From the NCBI RefSeq assembly GCF_041224425.1, contig NZ_JBGFGL010000075.1, positions 248,001-312,000 on the forward strand: a DNA stretch of 64,000 nucleotides, given 5' to 3'. The notes under the pieces are model-generated. The model made no database searches. It had not been told where the DNA came from and was given only the letters and a program-made list of their open reading frames with translations. Of this stretch, positions 24,618 through 33,840 are shown piece by piece (positions within the stretch are counted from its first letter, which is position 1; each line of letters starts with the position of its first letter). Source of the DNA: Psychroserpens sp041224425. Its GTDB lineage: Bacteria > Bacteroidota > Bacteroidia > Flavobacteriales > Flavobacteriaceae. The position numbers and the translations under genes are program-made.

Positions 24618-26624
24618 TTAAGACATTTTTACTTTTTCCAATTTATCTTGATAGCCTTTGATTTCATCTCTAATTTGAGCGGCAACAATAAAATCCAATG
24701 CTTTTGCAGCCTGTTCCATGGCTTTGCGTTTGTCTCGGATTTTCTTTTCCAACTGACTTTTAGTGAGGTATTCGCTTTCAGGTTCAGCGGCTTTTGCAGC
24801 TTTCAGTTCATAACTATACGTGCTTACCGAATTTTTAGCTAAGGCATTATCCAACGTTTTGTTTAAAGCCTTTGGAGTAATGTTGTGCTTGGTGTTGTAA
24901 GCTATTTGCTTTTCACGACGGTAATTCGTCTCATCAATGGTTTTCTGCATACTATTTGTAATCTTATCGGCATACATAATAGCTTTTCCATTAAGGTGTC
25001 GTGCTGCACGACCTACGGTTTGTGTCAATGATCGGTTCGATCTCAAAAAGCCTTCTTTGTCTGCATCGATAATGGCCACTAAAGAGACCTCTGGTAAATC
25101 CAGACCTTCTCGTAATAAGTTAACGCCAACTAAAACATCAAACAATCCTCGTCGCAAATCCTGCATAATTTCAACGCGTTCCAATGTGTCTACATCACTG
25201 TGAATATAGCGACAACGAATTTGAATACGTTCAAGATATTTAGTCAGTTCCTCTGCCATACGTTTGGTAAGTGTCGTCACTAAGGTGCGTTCGTCTTTTT
25301 CAACACGTAATTGGATTTCCTCAATCAAATCATCAATCTGATTCAAACTCGGTCGCACTTCAATTTCTGGATCCAATAAACCTGTTGGACGAATCACTTG
25401 TTCCACATACACACCACCAGTTTTTTGTAACTCATAATCTGCAGGAGTCGCACTAACATAAATAACCTGATTTTGAAGCGCTTCAAATTCTTCAAATTTT
25501 AAAGGCCTGTTGTCCATAGCTGCAGGTAAGCGAAACCCATATTCTACCAAATTTTCCTTGCGACTTCGATCTCCACCGTACATGGCATGAACTTGAGAAA
25601 TCGTTACATGACTTTCATCGACCACCATTAAATAATCTTCTGGAAAGTAATCCAATAAGCAGAAAGGCCTCGTTCCAGGCTCTCTTCCGTCAAGATATCG
25701 AGAGTAATTTTCAATGCCAGAACAGTAACCCAGTTCACGGATCATTTCCAAGTCGAATTCGGTACGTTCCTTTAAACGTTTGGCTTCCAAATGTTTGCCG
25801 ATATCTTTGAAATAATCGTGCTGTTTTACCAAATCATCCTGAATTTCCTTAATGGCATTTTGAAGAATATCAGGAGAGGTCACAAACATATTCGCTGGAT
25901 AAATATTCAATCGGTCGTAATGTTCAATAACTTCATTGGTTTGAACATTGAATTGCTCAATATCTTCTATTTCATCCCCAAAAAAATGGATTCTAAAGGC
26001 ATGATCTGCATAACTAGGAAAGACATCAACCGTATCGCCTTTTATTCTGAAGTTTCCATGGTTGAAATCGGCTTCTGTTCTCGAATACAAGCTTTGAACC
26101 AACTTGTGAAGTAATTTGGTTCGCGAAATTTCCTGATCTACTTCCAAGGAAATCACGTTTTTTTGAAATTCTACAGGGTTTCCAATACCATATAAACAAG
26201 ACACCGAAGCTACTACGATTACATCACGCCTTCCAGATAAGAGGGAAGAGGTGGTGCTCAATCGCATTTTTTCAATTTCCTCATTTATGGAAAGATCTTT
26301 TTCAATGTAAACACCAGAAACTGGAATATAAGCCTCTGGCTGATAGTAGTCATAATAAGATACAAAATATTCGACTGCATTATTTGGAAAAAACTGTTTG
26401 AATTCCGAGTATAATTGAGCTGCCAAAGTTTTGTTATGAGCTAAAACCAAGGTAGGTCGCTGTACATCTTCAATAACGTTTGCAATGGTAAATGTTTTTC
26501 CTGAACCCGTTACACCGAGAAGCGTTTGGTATTTTTCATCAGAATTGATGCCTTCCGCTAATTGCTGAATGGCTTGTGGCTGATCACCAGTGGGTTGAAA
26601 ATCGGATGTTACTTTGAATCGCAT
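24618..26624 (-). CDS. uvrB: Excinuclease ABC subunit B
   Basis: This 668-residue protein is the UvrB helicase of nucleotide excision repair, which verifies damage after UvrA loading and recruits UvrC. The Walker A box is GVTGSGKTFT (about 39-48). The beta-hairpin region holds YFVSYYDYYQPEAYIP, Walker B is in VVDESHVTISQ, and the helicase motif VGVNLLREGLDLPEVSL is intact. The C-terminal UVR helix pair (LEKKIRDKRKAMEQ...AAQIRDEI) binds UvrA and UvrC. Length is normal for the family. Confidence 0.97.
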   Translation of the reverse strand: MRFKVTSDFQPTGDQPQAIQQLAEGINSDEKYQTLLGVTGSGKTFTIANVIEDVQRPTLVLAHNKTLAAQLYSEFKQFFPNNAVEYFVSYYDYYQPEAYIPVSGVYIEKDLSINEEIEKMRLSTTSSLLSGRRDVIVVASVSCLYGIGNPVEFQKNVISLEVDQEISRTKLLHKLVQSLYSRTEADFNHGNFRIKGDTVDVFPSYADHAFRIHFFGDEIEDIEQFNVQTNEVIEHYDRLNIYPANMFVTSPDILQNAIKEIQDDLVKQHDYFKDIGKHLEAKRLKERTEFDLEMIRELGYCSGIENYSRYLDGREPGTRPFCLLDYFPEDYLMVVDESHVTISQVHAMYGGDRSRKENLVEYGFRLPAAMDNRPLKFEEFEALQNQVIYVSATPADYELQKTGGVYVEQVIRPTGLLDPEIEVRPSLNQIDDLIEEIQLRVEKDERTLVTTLTKRMAEELTKYLERIQIRCRYIHSDVDTLERVEIMQDLRRGLFDVLVGVNLLREGLDLPEVSLVAIIDADKEGFLRSNRSLTQTVGRAARHLNGKAIMYADKITNSMQKTIDETNYRREKQIAYNTKHNITPKALNKTLDNALAKNSVSTYSYELKAAKAAEPESEYLTKSQLEKKIRDKRKAMEQAAKALDFIVAAQIRDEIKGYQDKLEKVKMS

Positions 26625-26688
26625 GAAACAAAGTTAATTAAACTTTTATGAAAACAAGTGTAGTTTAAGAAGCCTTTAAGTCCGTTTC

Positions 26689-27696
26689 CTAACAAAAGAA
26701 AAAATAGTCAATCATGGATTGCATTCCTAGATTTTCAAAATAATTCTTAATGCGTTTTTGCTCTTTTGAATTGGCGACAGTAATAATACTTTGTGGGTTT
26801 TCAAGTGACTTTAATTGGTCAAAATTAGAAAGTTCCATACCGTAAATTTCCTTCCCGATTTTTTTCGGATTATCGCAAATCCAATAAAATGGAATGTTTG
26901 CTTTTTTCAATAATTTGGCGGCAGTTTTTCCTTTATTGCCAGCTCCCCAAATAGTTAATGGTCTTGAAGCATCATAATTTAGTTCCAGAAAGTAATGGAT
27001 TTTCAGTTCTAAAAAATGATTCAAGGCATAATGCTCATGGGTTCTTGAGGTTCGCGTGCTGTAGTCTCTCCAAAAATGTAAGAGATGGTTCGTAGGAATA
27101 CATTTGAGGTTGTATTTATAAAACCGAAAGGTAAGATCGTAATCTTCAGGATAACGATTAGGATTAAAAGCATCACAGGCTATAAAATCATCACGATGAA
27201 CCATCCAACAAGGAGAAGCGATAACACATTCCTTATAAATTTCAGAATAGTTGGTCCCTTTTTTAGTGAGTTTATTTAACCATGTTTCATATTTAGCATA
27301 ACCTTCACTGATACCTGCATCACTAAAATACTTTACCAACCCTAATGCCACATGTTTTTTTCCATTTGTGAGTAAATCATTTAGCATACATGAGAGCTTT
27401 TCAGTAGCCATAATGTCATCACTATCCATACGCGTGATGTACTCTCCTGAACTTTTTGAGAAAGCAGTTTGCAAAGCGTCGATAATTCCTGAGCCTTCAT
27501 TCCTAAAAAGCTTTATCCTTGGATCATTATTTGCGTAGCTCTTTACAAGATCGAAACTATTGTCTGAAGAGTGGTCATCAACTATAAGCAACTCCCAATG
27601 CTTATATGTTTGATTACAAATGGATTCTAAACATTCTGGAAGGAATTCAGCGGTGTTTTTAAAAGGACTTACAATACTGATCAAGGGTTTCGACAT
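26689..27696 (-). CDS. Family 2 glycosyltransferase with C-terminal Rossmann-like extension
   Basis: This 335-residue protein has a GT-A catalytic domain (1-about 215) with the opening ISIVSPFKNTAEFLPECLES, ELLIVDDHSSDNS, and the metal motif in ITRMDSDDIM. The last 90 residues (WGAGNKGKTAAKLLKKANIP, YWICDNPKKIGKEIYG) resemble a Rossmann unit found in some capsule or lipopolysaccharide transferases. It probably adds a sugar to a surface glycan. It stands alone, with no other glycan genes nearby. Confidence 0.85.
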   Translation of the reverse strand: MSKPLISIVSPFKNTAEFLPECLESICNQTYKHWELLIVDDHSSDNSFDLVKSYANNDPRIKLFRNEGSGIIDALQTAFSKSSGEYITRMDSDDIMATEKLSCMLNDLLTNGKKHVALGLVKYFSDAGISEGYAKYETWLNKLTKKGTNYSEIYKECVIASPCWMVHRDDFIACDAFNPNRYPEDYDLTFRFYKYNLKCIPTNHLLHFWRDYSTRTSRTHEHYALNHFLELKIHYFLELNYDASRPLTIWGAGNKGKTAAKLLKKANIPFYWICDNPKKIGKEIYGMELSNFDQLKSLENPQSIITVANSKEQKRIKNYFENLGMQSMIDYFFFC

Positions 27697-27716
27697 GTGC
27701 TAAAATTAACAAAACC

Positions 27717-27750
27717 TTTGCTAAATTATATGTAACTACATGTAATTTTG
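27717..27750 (+). promoter_or_regulatory. Predicted M61 peptidase promoter
   Basis: TTTG (27717-27720) and TAATTTTG (27743-27750) match the Bacteroidota -33 and -7 boxes with 22 bases between them. The -7 box covers the GTG at 27750, which rules that codon out as the translation start and supports ATG 27777. Confidence 0.65.
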
Positions 27751-27776
27751 TGCGACTCAAAATCAAAACAATTATC

Positions 27777-29681
27777 ATGAAATACTTTTTTTACACTGCA
27801 GTACTTGGAGTGCTACTCGTATCATGTGGTACGTCCAATACAAAATCTGCAGATCTAGCAAGTGCAAATCCTATTCAAACTACCATCGATTTAACACAAG
27901 TTGTTGATGATAAAGCACCTGTGACAATCAATCCTGGAAGGTTTGTTCAAGATACTGTCATTTATAGATTGCCTAGGGTAATTCAAGGCAGTTATGCAGT
28001 GAACGATTTCGGAAAATATATCGATGATCTGAAAGCCTTAGATTATAATGGAAATACACTTCCTGTTACAAAATTAGACGATAATACCTGGCAGATTGTC
28101 AATGCTAAACAACTTGACAAATTAACCTATTACGTTAATGACACCTTTGATCTTGAAGTAAGAGGAGGTATTGGCGAAGAATTTCCGTTTTCTCCAGGAG
28201 GAACTAATATCTCTCCAGATAACTATGTGTTAAACCTTCATGGATTTATCGGATACTTCGACTCTTTGAAAAATGCACAATATGCATTAGATGTTACTGC
28301 ACCTGCAAATTTAGAACGCACTTCTGCTTTACAAAACACCAATGTACAGTCAAGTATGGATGGCACTAAAATTACCACAAGTTATTTTGCACCACGTTAT
28401 TTCGATATCACTGATAATCCGATGATGTATGGAAAACTGGATGTTGAGGAGTTCATGGTTGGTGATATTAAAATTGTACTTAGTGTGTACTCTCCAAACA
28501 AAAAACATAAAGCATCAACATTAAAGGAGACTGTTTACAAGATGATGCAGGCTCAAAAGGCTTATTTAGGAGATATCAATACGACTTCGCGATATGATAT
28601 TTACTTATATCTTACCAATAGAGGTGAAGGTGAGCCAAAAGGCTTGGGAGCCTTAGAGCACCATACTTCTACAGTTGCTGTTTTAAGGGAATCAAGTACG
28701 GAAGAATCCCTAGCAAATTCAGTGATTGATGTGATTGCCCATGAGTTTTTTCACATTGTGACACCATTGACTGTGCATTCTGAAGATGTGCACTATTTCG
28801 ATTACAACCAACCTACTTTTTCAAAACATCTTTGGATGTATGAAGGTGTGACAGAGTATTTTGCACAACATTTCCAGGTGTATGAAGGTTTGGTTACTCC
28901 TGAAGATTATTACAATGAAATTTACTCACAAATGATAAGATCTCAAGTGTATTATGATGATGCCATGAGTTTTACTGAGATGAGTGAAAATGTTTTGGAA
29001 GCTCCATATAAAGATAACTATGGGAATGTGTACCAAAAAGGTGCATTAATTGGAATGTGTATGGATATTATTTTACGTGAGGAGAGCAATGGTAATAGAA
29101 GTATGTTGACCTTAATGAAAGAATTGTCCAATAAATATGGTATAAACAAACCATTCGATGATGATAGTTTAATTGAGGAGATTACAAAAATGACTTATCC
29201 TTCCGTAGGAGAGTTTTTAAACACCTATGTCGTTGGAAATACACCAATTGATTATTCTCAATTTTTAAGTAAAGTAGGTTTGCTATTTGAAGAAACTGAA
29301 GTGGAGACTAATTATATCCAATCTGGCTCAGGCGTCATTTTTAGAGCAGATAGAGAAAATGGAACATTTTTGTTTTCATCACAGGTTAGTAATAATAGTT
29401 TTTGGGCAGATAAGGGAGCACTCCCGAACGATATCATAAAATCGGTTAATGGGACAGATGTTACGATTCAAAATGCGAGATCTGTTATCGGACAAATGTA
29501 TGGATGGAAAGTTGGCGATGATATTAATGTTGTTTTGGAACGCGATGGAAAAGAGGTCGTGATTTCAACCAAATTAACACAAGCCTACACCATAACCAAA
29601 AAAATTGCTGAAGATCCTGATGCAACTCCTGCTCAAATCAATTTAAGAAAGGCATGGATTAATGCTAGCGATAATTCTTAA
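27777..29681 (+). CDS. M61-family glycyl aminopeptidase lipoprotein with PDZ domain
   Basis: 634 residues from ATG 27777, just after the promoter -7 box. A lipoprotein signal (MKYFFYTAVLGVLLVSC, lipobox LVSC) anchors it. The gluzincin motif is HEFFH (His322, His326), with a third ligand Glu about 356 in MYEGVTEYF, in the M61 arrangement. A PDZ domain near 540-610 (GALPNDIIKSVNGTDV) would bind C-terminal peptides. The family cuts Gly/Ala N-termini. It is monocistronic, ending in a terminator shared with the convergent TIGR02757 gene. Confidence 0.9.
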   Translation: MKYFFYTAVLGVLLVSCGTSNTKSADLASANPIQTTIDLTQVVDDKAPVTINPGRFVQDTVIYRLPRVIQGSYAVNDFGKYIDDLKALDYNGNTLPVTKLDDNTWQIVNAKQLDKLTYYVNDTFDLEVRGGIGEEFPFSPGGTNISPDNYVLNLHGFIGYFDSLKNAQYALDVTAPANLERTSALQNTNVQSSMDGTKITTSYFAPRYFDITDNPMMYGKLDVEEFMVGDIKIVLSVYSPNKKHKASTLKETVYKMMQAQKAYLGDINTTSRYDIYLYLTNRGEGEPKGLGALEHHTSTVAVLRESSTEESLANSVIDVIAHEFFHIVTPLTVHSEDVHYFDYNQPTFSKHLWMYEGVTEYFAQHFQVYEGLVTPEDYYNEIYSQMIRSQVYYDDAMSFTEMSENVLEAPYKDNYGNVYQKGALIGMCMDIILREESNGNRSMLTLMKELSNKYGINKPFDDDSLIEEITKMTYPSVGEFLNTYVVGNTPIDYSQFLSKVGLLFEETEVETNYIQSGSGVIFRADRENGTFLFSSQVSNNSFWADKGALPNDIIKSVNGTDVTIQNARSVIGQMYGWKVGDDINVVLERDGKEVVISTKLTQAYTITKKIAEDPDATPAQINLRKAWINASDNS

Positions 29682-29704
29682 GTTTATAATGATTTAAAAA
29701 ACAT

Positions 29705-29733
29705 AAAGGCTACTTAATTAAGTGGCCTTTTTT
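29705..29733. terminator. Bidirectional intrinsic terminator
   Basis: AAAGGCTACTTAA pairs with TTAAGTGGCCTTT (one G-T pair) with no loop bases to spare, followed by T on the + strand and preceded by an AT-rich run. It serves the M61 gene and probably the convergent TIGR02757 gene. Confidence 0.8.
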
Positions 29734-29737
29734 GTGT

Positions 29738-30520
29738 TCAAAAACCTTCAAAGACACCTAATCCGAAAAGTGCAAAGTCATATTTTACAGGATCTTGACA
29801 ATCTAATTCTCTAAGGGAATGATCTAGTTCTACTAAAGCCTTACCGTCATTTTGCTTACGTTTTAATAAGCCTAATTTTCGGGCAACGTTTCCAGAATGA
29901 ACATCTAACGGACAAGACAATGAACTTGGAGGAATGCGTTTCCAAATCCCAAAGTCAACACCATTTTTATCGGTTCTTACCATCCATCGTAAATACATAT
30001 TGATGCGTTTGGCTGCTGAATTTTTTAATGGATCGCTAATATGCTTTTGGGTTCTTGGTAAATGATCAATTTCGAAGAAATGGGTTTTCAATTTATGGAT
30101 GGCAAGCTGAAGCGAATCGGCTTCTTGATAGTTTGAAAACACAGCTTCCAATCCGTTATGGTTCTTATAAATATGTTGTAAACTTCGAATGAATTGCACG
30201 AAATCCAAACCATTGAAAGTGCGATGAACAAAACCGTCCAATTTTTCTAAATCTGAAGCTTTATGGTTTTTTACAAAATCATAAGGCGAAAAATCCATTA
30301 GCTCAACCATTTTCTTAGCATTGTTGATAATGCTTTTGCGATTTCCCCAAGCAATGGTCGCTGTAAGGAAGCCAGCAATTTCAATATCTTCCTTTATGGT
30401 GAATTGATGAGGTACTTGTATGGGATCTGTTTCTATAAATCGAGGATGGTTGTACGTTTCCACTTTCTCATCCAAAAAATCCTTGAGCTCTTGCTTATTA
30501 AGTTTGGTTGTTTTAAGCAC
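29738..30520 (-). CDS. TIGR02757 (DUF2400) family protein
   Basis: This 260-residue cytoplasmic protein matches the TIGR02757 family: LKDFLDEKVETYNHP-type opening, AGFLTATIAWGNRKSIINNA, FVHRTFNGLDFVQFI, RWMVRTDKNGVDFGIW and the C-terminal LDCQDPVKYDFALFGLGVFE. The fold resembles the HhH DNA glycosylase/endonuclease III superfamily, but the catalytic role is not established. It starts with GTG at 30520, eight bases after the RidA stop, in a run of same-strand genes. Confidence 0.88.
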   Translation of the reverse strand: MLKTTKLNKQELKDFLDEKVETYNHPRFIETDPIQVPHQFTIKEDIEIAGFLTATIAWGNRKSIINNAKKMVELMDFSPYDFVKNHKASDLEKLDGFVHRTFNGLDFVQFIRSLQHIYKNHNGLEAVFSNYQEADSLQLAIHKLKTHFFEIDHLPRTQKHISDPLKNSAAKRINMYLRWMVRTDKNGVDFGIWKRIPPSSLSCPLDVHSGNVARKLGLLKRKQNDGKALVELDHSLRELDCQDPVKYDFALFGLGVFEGF

Positions 30521-30528
30521 GATCTGTT

Positions 30529-30909
30529 TTACTTTACAGCAATCATACTGATTTCAACATTGACAAACTTTGGTAAGTTAGCAACTTCAACGGTTTCCCT
30601 AGCTGGTGCCGTTTCAGTATCAAAGTATTGGGAATAGATAGCATTAATACTTGAGAAGTTGTGCATATCACTGATAAAAATGGAGGTTTTTATCACATGT
30701 TCAAAGGTCATTTCAGCAGCTTCTAAAACCGCTTTTAAATTTTCCATGACTTGCTTAGTTTCAGCTTCAATGGAGTCCGTAATCAAATCTCCGGAATTGG
30801 CATCAATAGCGATTTGTCCTGAAGTGTAAAGTGTATTTCCTGATAAAATGGCCTGATTGTATGGACCAATTGGAGCAGGCGCTTTAGGTGTATTTATAAT
30901 TGTTTTCAA
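30529..30909 (-). CDS. ridA: RidA family enamine/imine deaminase
   Basis: 126 residues from the TTG at 30909. The open frame runs on upstream, but those extra residues are unlike the family and the 126-residue form has the usual length. The motifs are TPKAPAPIGPYNQAI, LYTSGQIAID, and the catalytic arginine in FDTETAPARETVEV. RidA hydrolyses reactive enamines/imines such as 2-aminoacrylate made by PLP enzymes. The upstream gene (95 residues, membrane) stops 41 bp before. Confidence 0.9.
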   Translation of the reverse strand: MKTIINTPKAPAPIGPYNQAILSGNTLYTSGQIAIDANSGDLITDSIEAETKQVMENLKAVLEAAEMTFEHVIKTSIFISDMHNFSSINAIYSQYFDTETAPARETVEVANLPKFVNVEISMIAVK

Positions 30910-30950
30910 TGGTAATGAATTTATGATGTTAAAGGTAATTAAAATTGAAA

Positions 30951-31238
30951 CTAACTTCCAGAAATAGGACTTCCAAATATGCCTACAGCAAGTTCCAGCC
31001 ATAACAAAACAAATAAGATGACCAGAGCAAGAACTGCAACATATTTTAATAATGGTTTTTTGAGTTGCAAGAATAAAGCTCCCAAAAACAGAAATACAAA
31101 GAGCAGAATTCCAGCAACAATAAAATCAAACAATGACCATTGTACTTCTTCCGTAAATTGCATGGCTATGAAAGGAATTAATAACATAACTACAATACTT
31201 CCGAATATGTAGAGAATATGTTTTTTGTCAATTGCCAT
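30951..31238 (-). CDS. Small three-helix membrane protein
   Basis: This 95-residue protein has three hydrophobic helices (about 9-26, 38-58 and 65-86) separated by short loops with a lysine pair (KKPLLKYV). I do not recognise the family. It lies 17 bp downstream of the ALDC-like lipoprotein gene and 41 bp upstream of ridA, on the same strand, so co-expression is likely. Confidence 0.6.
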   Translation of the reverse strand: MAIDKKHILYIFGSIVVMLLIPFIAMQFTEEVQWSLFDFIVAGILLFVFLFLGALFLQLKKPLLKYVAVLALVILFVLLWLELAVGIFGSPISGS

Positions 31239-31255
31239 AAGTTATTTGGACTTGT

Positions 31256-31972
31256 TTATTCTTTTGGAAGATATAGTACAATATTATCAATTTCTACAGC
31301 ATCTAAATGTCCCATTTTTGTTGCATTACTGTTGATTAGATGCATGTGCAAAAAGGAATCATGATGTGTGAAAACTCCTTGGTGTTCTGTAGAGAAAAAC
31401 CCAATAATTTCAACATCTTCATCTATGAGTTGGTAATTTGTTTGTCCTTGATGTGCTTCCTTTGGAGAACTTACCTTGGTTCCTTTAGGTAGGTTTTGGA
31501 TGTGGATATCGGCTTCAGCAACTTTACCTATAAGCTTGAATGCAAATGGTCTTTTGAAATTTTTGGTTTCTTGATCAATAAAAGATTCTATATCTGAAAT
31601 GTTTTTAATGGAAGCAGGTAGCGCCATCGTTTCCCATTCATTTACATTGGCATACACAAAAAAAGGTGCTGAAGTATCAAAGGTTTCTGTGACGATCATC
31701 GTTGAATCAGACGTCACTTTTGACACATAGCTTTTTCCATTATTGATAAGCAGCTCTCCAGCAAGGAAACTTTCAGGACCCAATCCGTAAAGCCCTTTTT
31801 TATTTGAAACCGTATCCAACTGAATTTTCCCATCCAATTCACCTTTCCACATCACATTTTTCATGGCACTCACAACTTTGACGTCAGGATAAGTTTCCGT
31901 ATGGTTTTCGTTGGATTTACAATTAAAATAAAGAAATATGAAAGTCAATATTATAATGATTCTAATTTTCAT
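31256..31972 (-). CDS. Acetolactate decarboxylase-like lipoprotein
   Basis: This 238-residue protein has a lipoprotein signal with Cys18 as the lipid site. The mature part follows the ALDC fold: GLYGLGPESFLAGELLINNG, PFAFKLIGKVAEADIHI, EIIGFFSTEHQGV, and then the zinc set His209-x-His211 and His222 in FLHMHL...MGHLDAVEID. Cytoplasmic ALDC turns alpha-acetolactate into acetoin. An exported version would act in the periplasm, on a substrate I cannot name. It lies between the DUF3124 gene and a small membrane protein. Confidence 0.75.
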   Translation of the reverse strand: MKIRIIIILTFIFLYFNCKSNENHTETYPDVKVVSAMKNVMWKGELDGKIQLDTVSNKKGLYGLGPESFLAGELLINNGKSYVSKVTSDSTMIVTETFDTSAPFFVYANVNEWETMALPASIKNISDIESFIDQETKNFKRPFAFKLIGKVAEADIHIQNLPKGTKVSSPKEAHQGQTNYQLIDEDVEIIGFFSTEHQGVFTHHDSFLHMHLINSNATKMGHLDAVEIDNIVLYLPKE

Positions 31973-32012
31973 TATGTTGTTTTTTATAATCGTTAAATTA
32001 ATAATAAGGTAA

Positions 32013-32522
32013 TTATTTTATGCGTTTCCCTTGGGTTGTAAAGGAAAGTCCTTGCTGTCCATAGGTAGAGATCATTACGCCTTCAAATAAAGGTTCATGT
32101 GATTTTTGATGCACTTTCCAATCAAATATGAAATTGGCACCTGTGCCACCTTCTTGATCAACTTCATCAATGACAATTTCAACGGTTTCCATAGGAGCAA
32201 TAAAAATGGTTTTGTCAAAGTAACTCCTAATGAGGTTTCCATTTGTATTATAGTAATCGGCTTTATTGATATAAATGGTATCATTTACATTCGTATTCCT
32301 CAAACTAACAGTTGCTGTTAGGTTATGGATTCTGTGTTCGGTCTGACTATAAATTTGGGAATAAATAGATAAATATGTTTGTCCGGAAACCAACAGAGAA
32401 TCCACAGGTAAGTTTTTAACTTCTCTTTTATCCCAATTAACAGGATCAATAGAACTGATGTCATTTTTTTCCTGACATGACACAAATGCGACTATAATTA
32501 GAAACAAAAGTAAATTCTTCAT
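32013..32522 (-). CDS. DUF3124 lipoprotein
   Basis: 169 residues from ATG 32522; ATG 32528, two codons earlier, is also possible. A lipoprotein signal ends in FVSC. The mature domain has the DUF3124 pattern: SGQTYLSIYSQIYSQTEHRI, LTATVSLRNTNVNDTIYI, KADYYNTNGNLIRSYFDK, then EGGTGANFIFDWKV. Role unknown; it is probably in the periplasm. It is 40 bp upstream of the ALDC-like gene. Confidence 0.8.
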   Translation of the reverse strand: MKNLLLFLIIVAFVSCQEKNDISSIDPVNWDKREVKNLPVDSLLVSGQTYLSIYSQIYSQTEHRIHNLTATVSLRNTNVNDTIYINKADYYNTNGNLIRSYFDKTIFIAPMETVEIVIDEVDQEGGTGANFIFDWKVHQKSHEPLFEGVMISTYGQQGLSFTTQGKRIK

Positions 32523-32618
32523 ATGCATGCAAAACTATACGTAAAACGAACTCCAAAAATAAGATGTTATCTCAATGGTGATAAAGATAGTAAATGTTTA
32601 TTTGAGATTTTTGATTTC

Positions 32619-32651
32619 TTGTTTCACGTGATTGATTATTATTTATATTTG
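32619..32651 (+). promoter_or_regulatory. Predicted promoter of the 2OG oxygenase gene
   Basis: TTG (32619-32621) and TATATTTG (32644-32651) match the Bacteroidota boxes with a 22-base spacer. Because the -7 box lies downstream of the TTG at 32632, the coding sequence most likely starts at TTG 32671 or ATG 32710. Confidence 0.55.
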
Positions 32652-32670
32652 CGCGCTATTTTTTAGATTA

Positions 32671-33300
32671 TTGAATCAGTATCATGATGTGGAGCAATGG
32701 CTATCCTGGATGGATGAGCTCTCCAATAAGGACTATGTTGTCATAGATGATTTTTTGGATAAAAATTTGTTTGATGACATTTCTTCATTTTTTGAAACCA
32801 CATTGCCACTATTTTCTAAAGCTGGAATTGGTGCTTTGGACAATAATACCATTCGTCATGACATTCGTGGTGACTATACCTATTGGTTGGATCGAAAACG
32901 AGATGTTTCATTGTTAGAGTTTTGGACTTTAGTTGATGAAGCTATTTTTATGTTTAACCGTTATTGCTATTTGAGTTTGTCAGGTTACGAATTTCATTTA
33001 GCTAATTATCCACCAGAAGCAAAGTATAAAAAGCATTTAGACCAGTTTAATAGCAGAACAAATCGCATGATTACGGTCGTTATCTATCTCAATAACAATT
33101 GGAAGCCAGGTGATGGAGGTGAGTTAGAGCTCTTTTTAAAAGATGGCACGTCTAAAATTGTTGAACCAATAGGATCGAGATGTATCCTGTTTAAAAGTGC
33201 AGATCTACCACATCAAGTTTTGAAGTCTAATATCGATAGACATAGTTTAACGGGATGGTTGTTGTATGCGCCATCTGCACTAGGACAGTTTTTCGGATAG
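32671..33300 (+). CDS. 2-oxoglutarate/Fe(II)-dependent dioxygenase
   Basis: 209 residues if started at TTG 32671 (MNQYHDVEQW in that reading). The prolyl-4-hydroxylase-like fold has the metal triad in YKKHLDQF (HxD) and LPHQVL (distal His), with the 2OG-binding arginine in IDRHSLTGWLL. ITVVIYLNNNWKPGDGGEL is the conserved strand. It would hydroxylate a protein or small molecule in the cytoplasm. Its last 21 bases overlap the convergent membrane protein gene. Confidence 0.82.
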   Translation: MNQYHDVEQWLSWMDELSNKDYVVIDDFLDKNLFDDISSFFETTLPLFSKAGIGALDNNTIRHDIRGDYTYWLDRKRDVSLLEFWTLVDEAIFMFNRYCYLSLSGYEFHLANYPPEAKYKKHLDQFNSRTNRMITVVIYLNNNWKPGDGGELELFLKDGTSKIVEPIGSRCILFKSADLPHQVLKSNIDRHSLTGWLLYAPSALGQFFG

Positions 33301-33792
33301 ATGTAACCATTCTTGTTTTTTGGCTCTCTCTACAAGGCGTTTGAGTTCGTCTTCTTTTTGAGTGCCAATGAGAAACTTTTTCCCATTATTTAGTTCAATA
33401 GCGAGTCCTTTGCTGCCTTTCACGTTATAGACTGTTCCGTATTTGGTCCAAATTCTTATTCCCCAACCACCAACAAAACCATAATCTAAAACCTCAGCCG
33501 ATTTGACGTCAGACCATTGGGTGGTTTTCTTTACAAATGGGAAAAACGCGAGTCTGATTTCTTTTTTATCTATATGTGTTCTCAATCCCATCACATAGAA
33601 AAGAAGTAGAAACAAGAAGATAAATACGGCAAACACGACTACTCCAGTATCTGATAGTGGCTTAGTTCCAAATTTTTCACCAAGAATCAATTGCTTGTAA
33701 ATGGCAAAAATGGGTATAAAGGCAATTCCAATTAGAATCAACCATAGCCACCATTGCGTAAATTTCTGTTCTTCTTTAAATTCGGTAATCAT
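33280..33792 (-). CDS. Membrane protein with two helices and a PH-like domain
   Basis: This 170-residue protein has hydrophobic helices near residues 15-33 and 47-68, followed by a soluble domain with IDKKEIRLAFFPFVKKTTQW and YGFVGGWGIRIWTKYGTVYN, in the style of bacterial PH-like domains (DUF304/YdbT-like). Its 3' end overlaps the convergent oxygenase gene by 21 bp. Function unknown. Confidence 0.65.
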   Translation of the reverse strand: MITEFKEEQKFTQWWLWLILIGIAFIPIFAIYKQLILGEKFGTKPLSDTGVVVFAVFIFLFLLLFYVMGLRTHIDKKEIRLAFFPFVKKTTQWSDVKSAEVLDYGFVGGWGIRIWTKYGTVYNVKGSKGLAIELNNGKKFLIGTQKEDELKRLVERAKKQEWLHLSEKLS

Positions 33793-33840
33793 GTTTTTTA
33801 ACAGCTGGGTTCAATACTAAAGTTACTAAAAATGAATGGA

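Noticed and set aside
30910..31002. N-terminal extension of RidA upstream of TTG 30909
   Set aside because: The extra residues include no RidA features and overlap the 3' end of the upstream membrane gene. The TTG start gives the usual family length.
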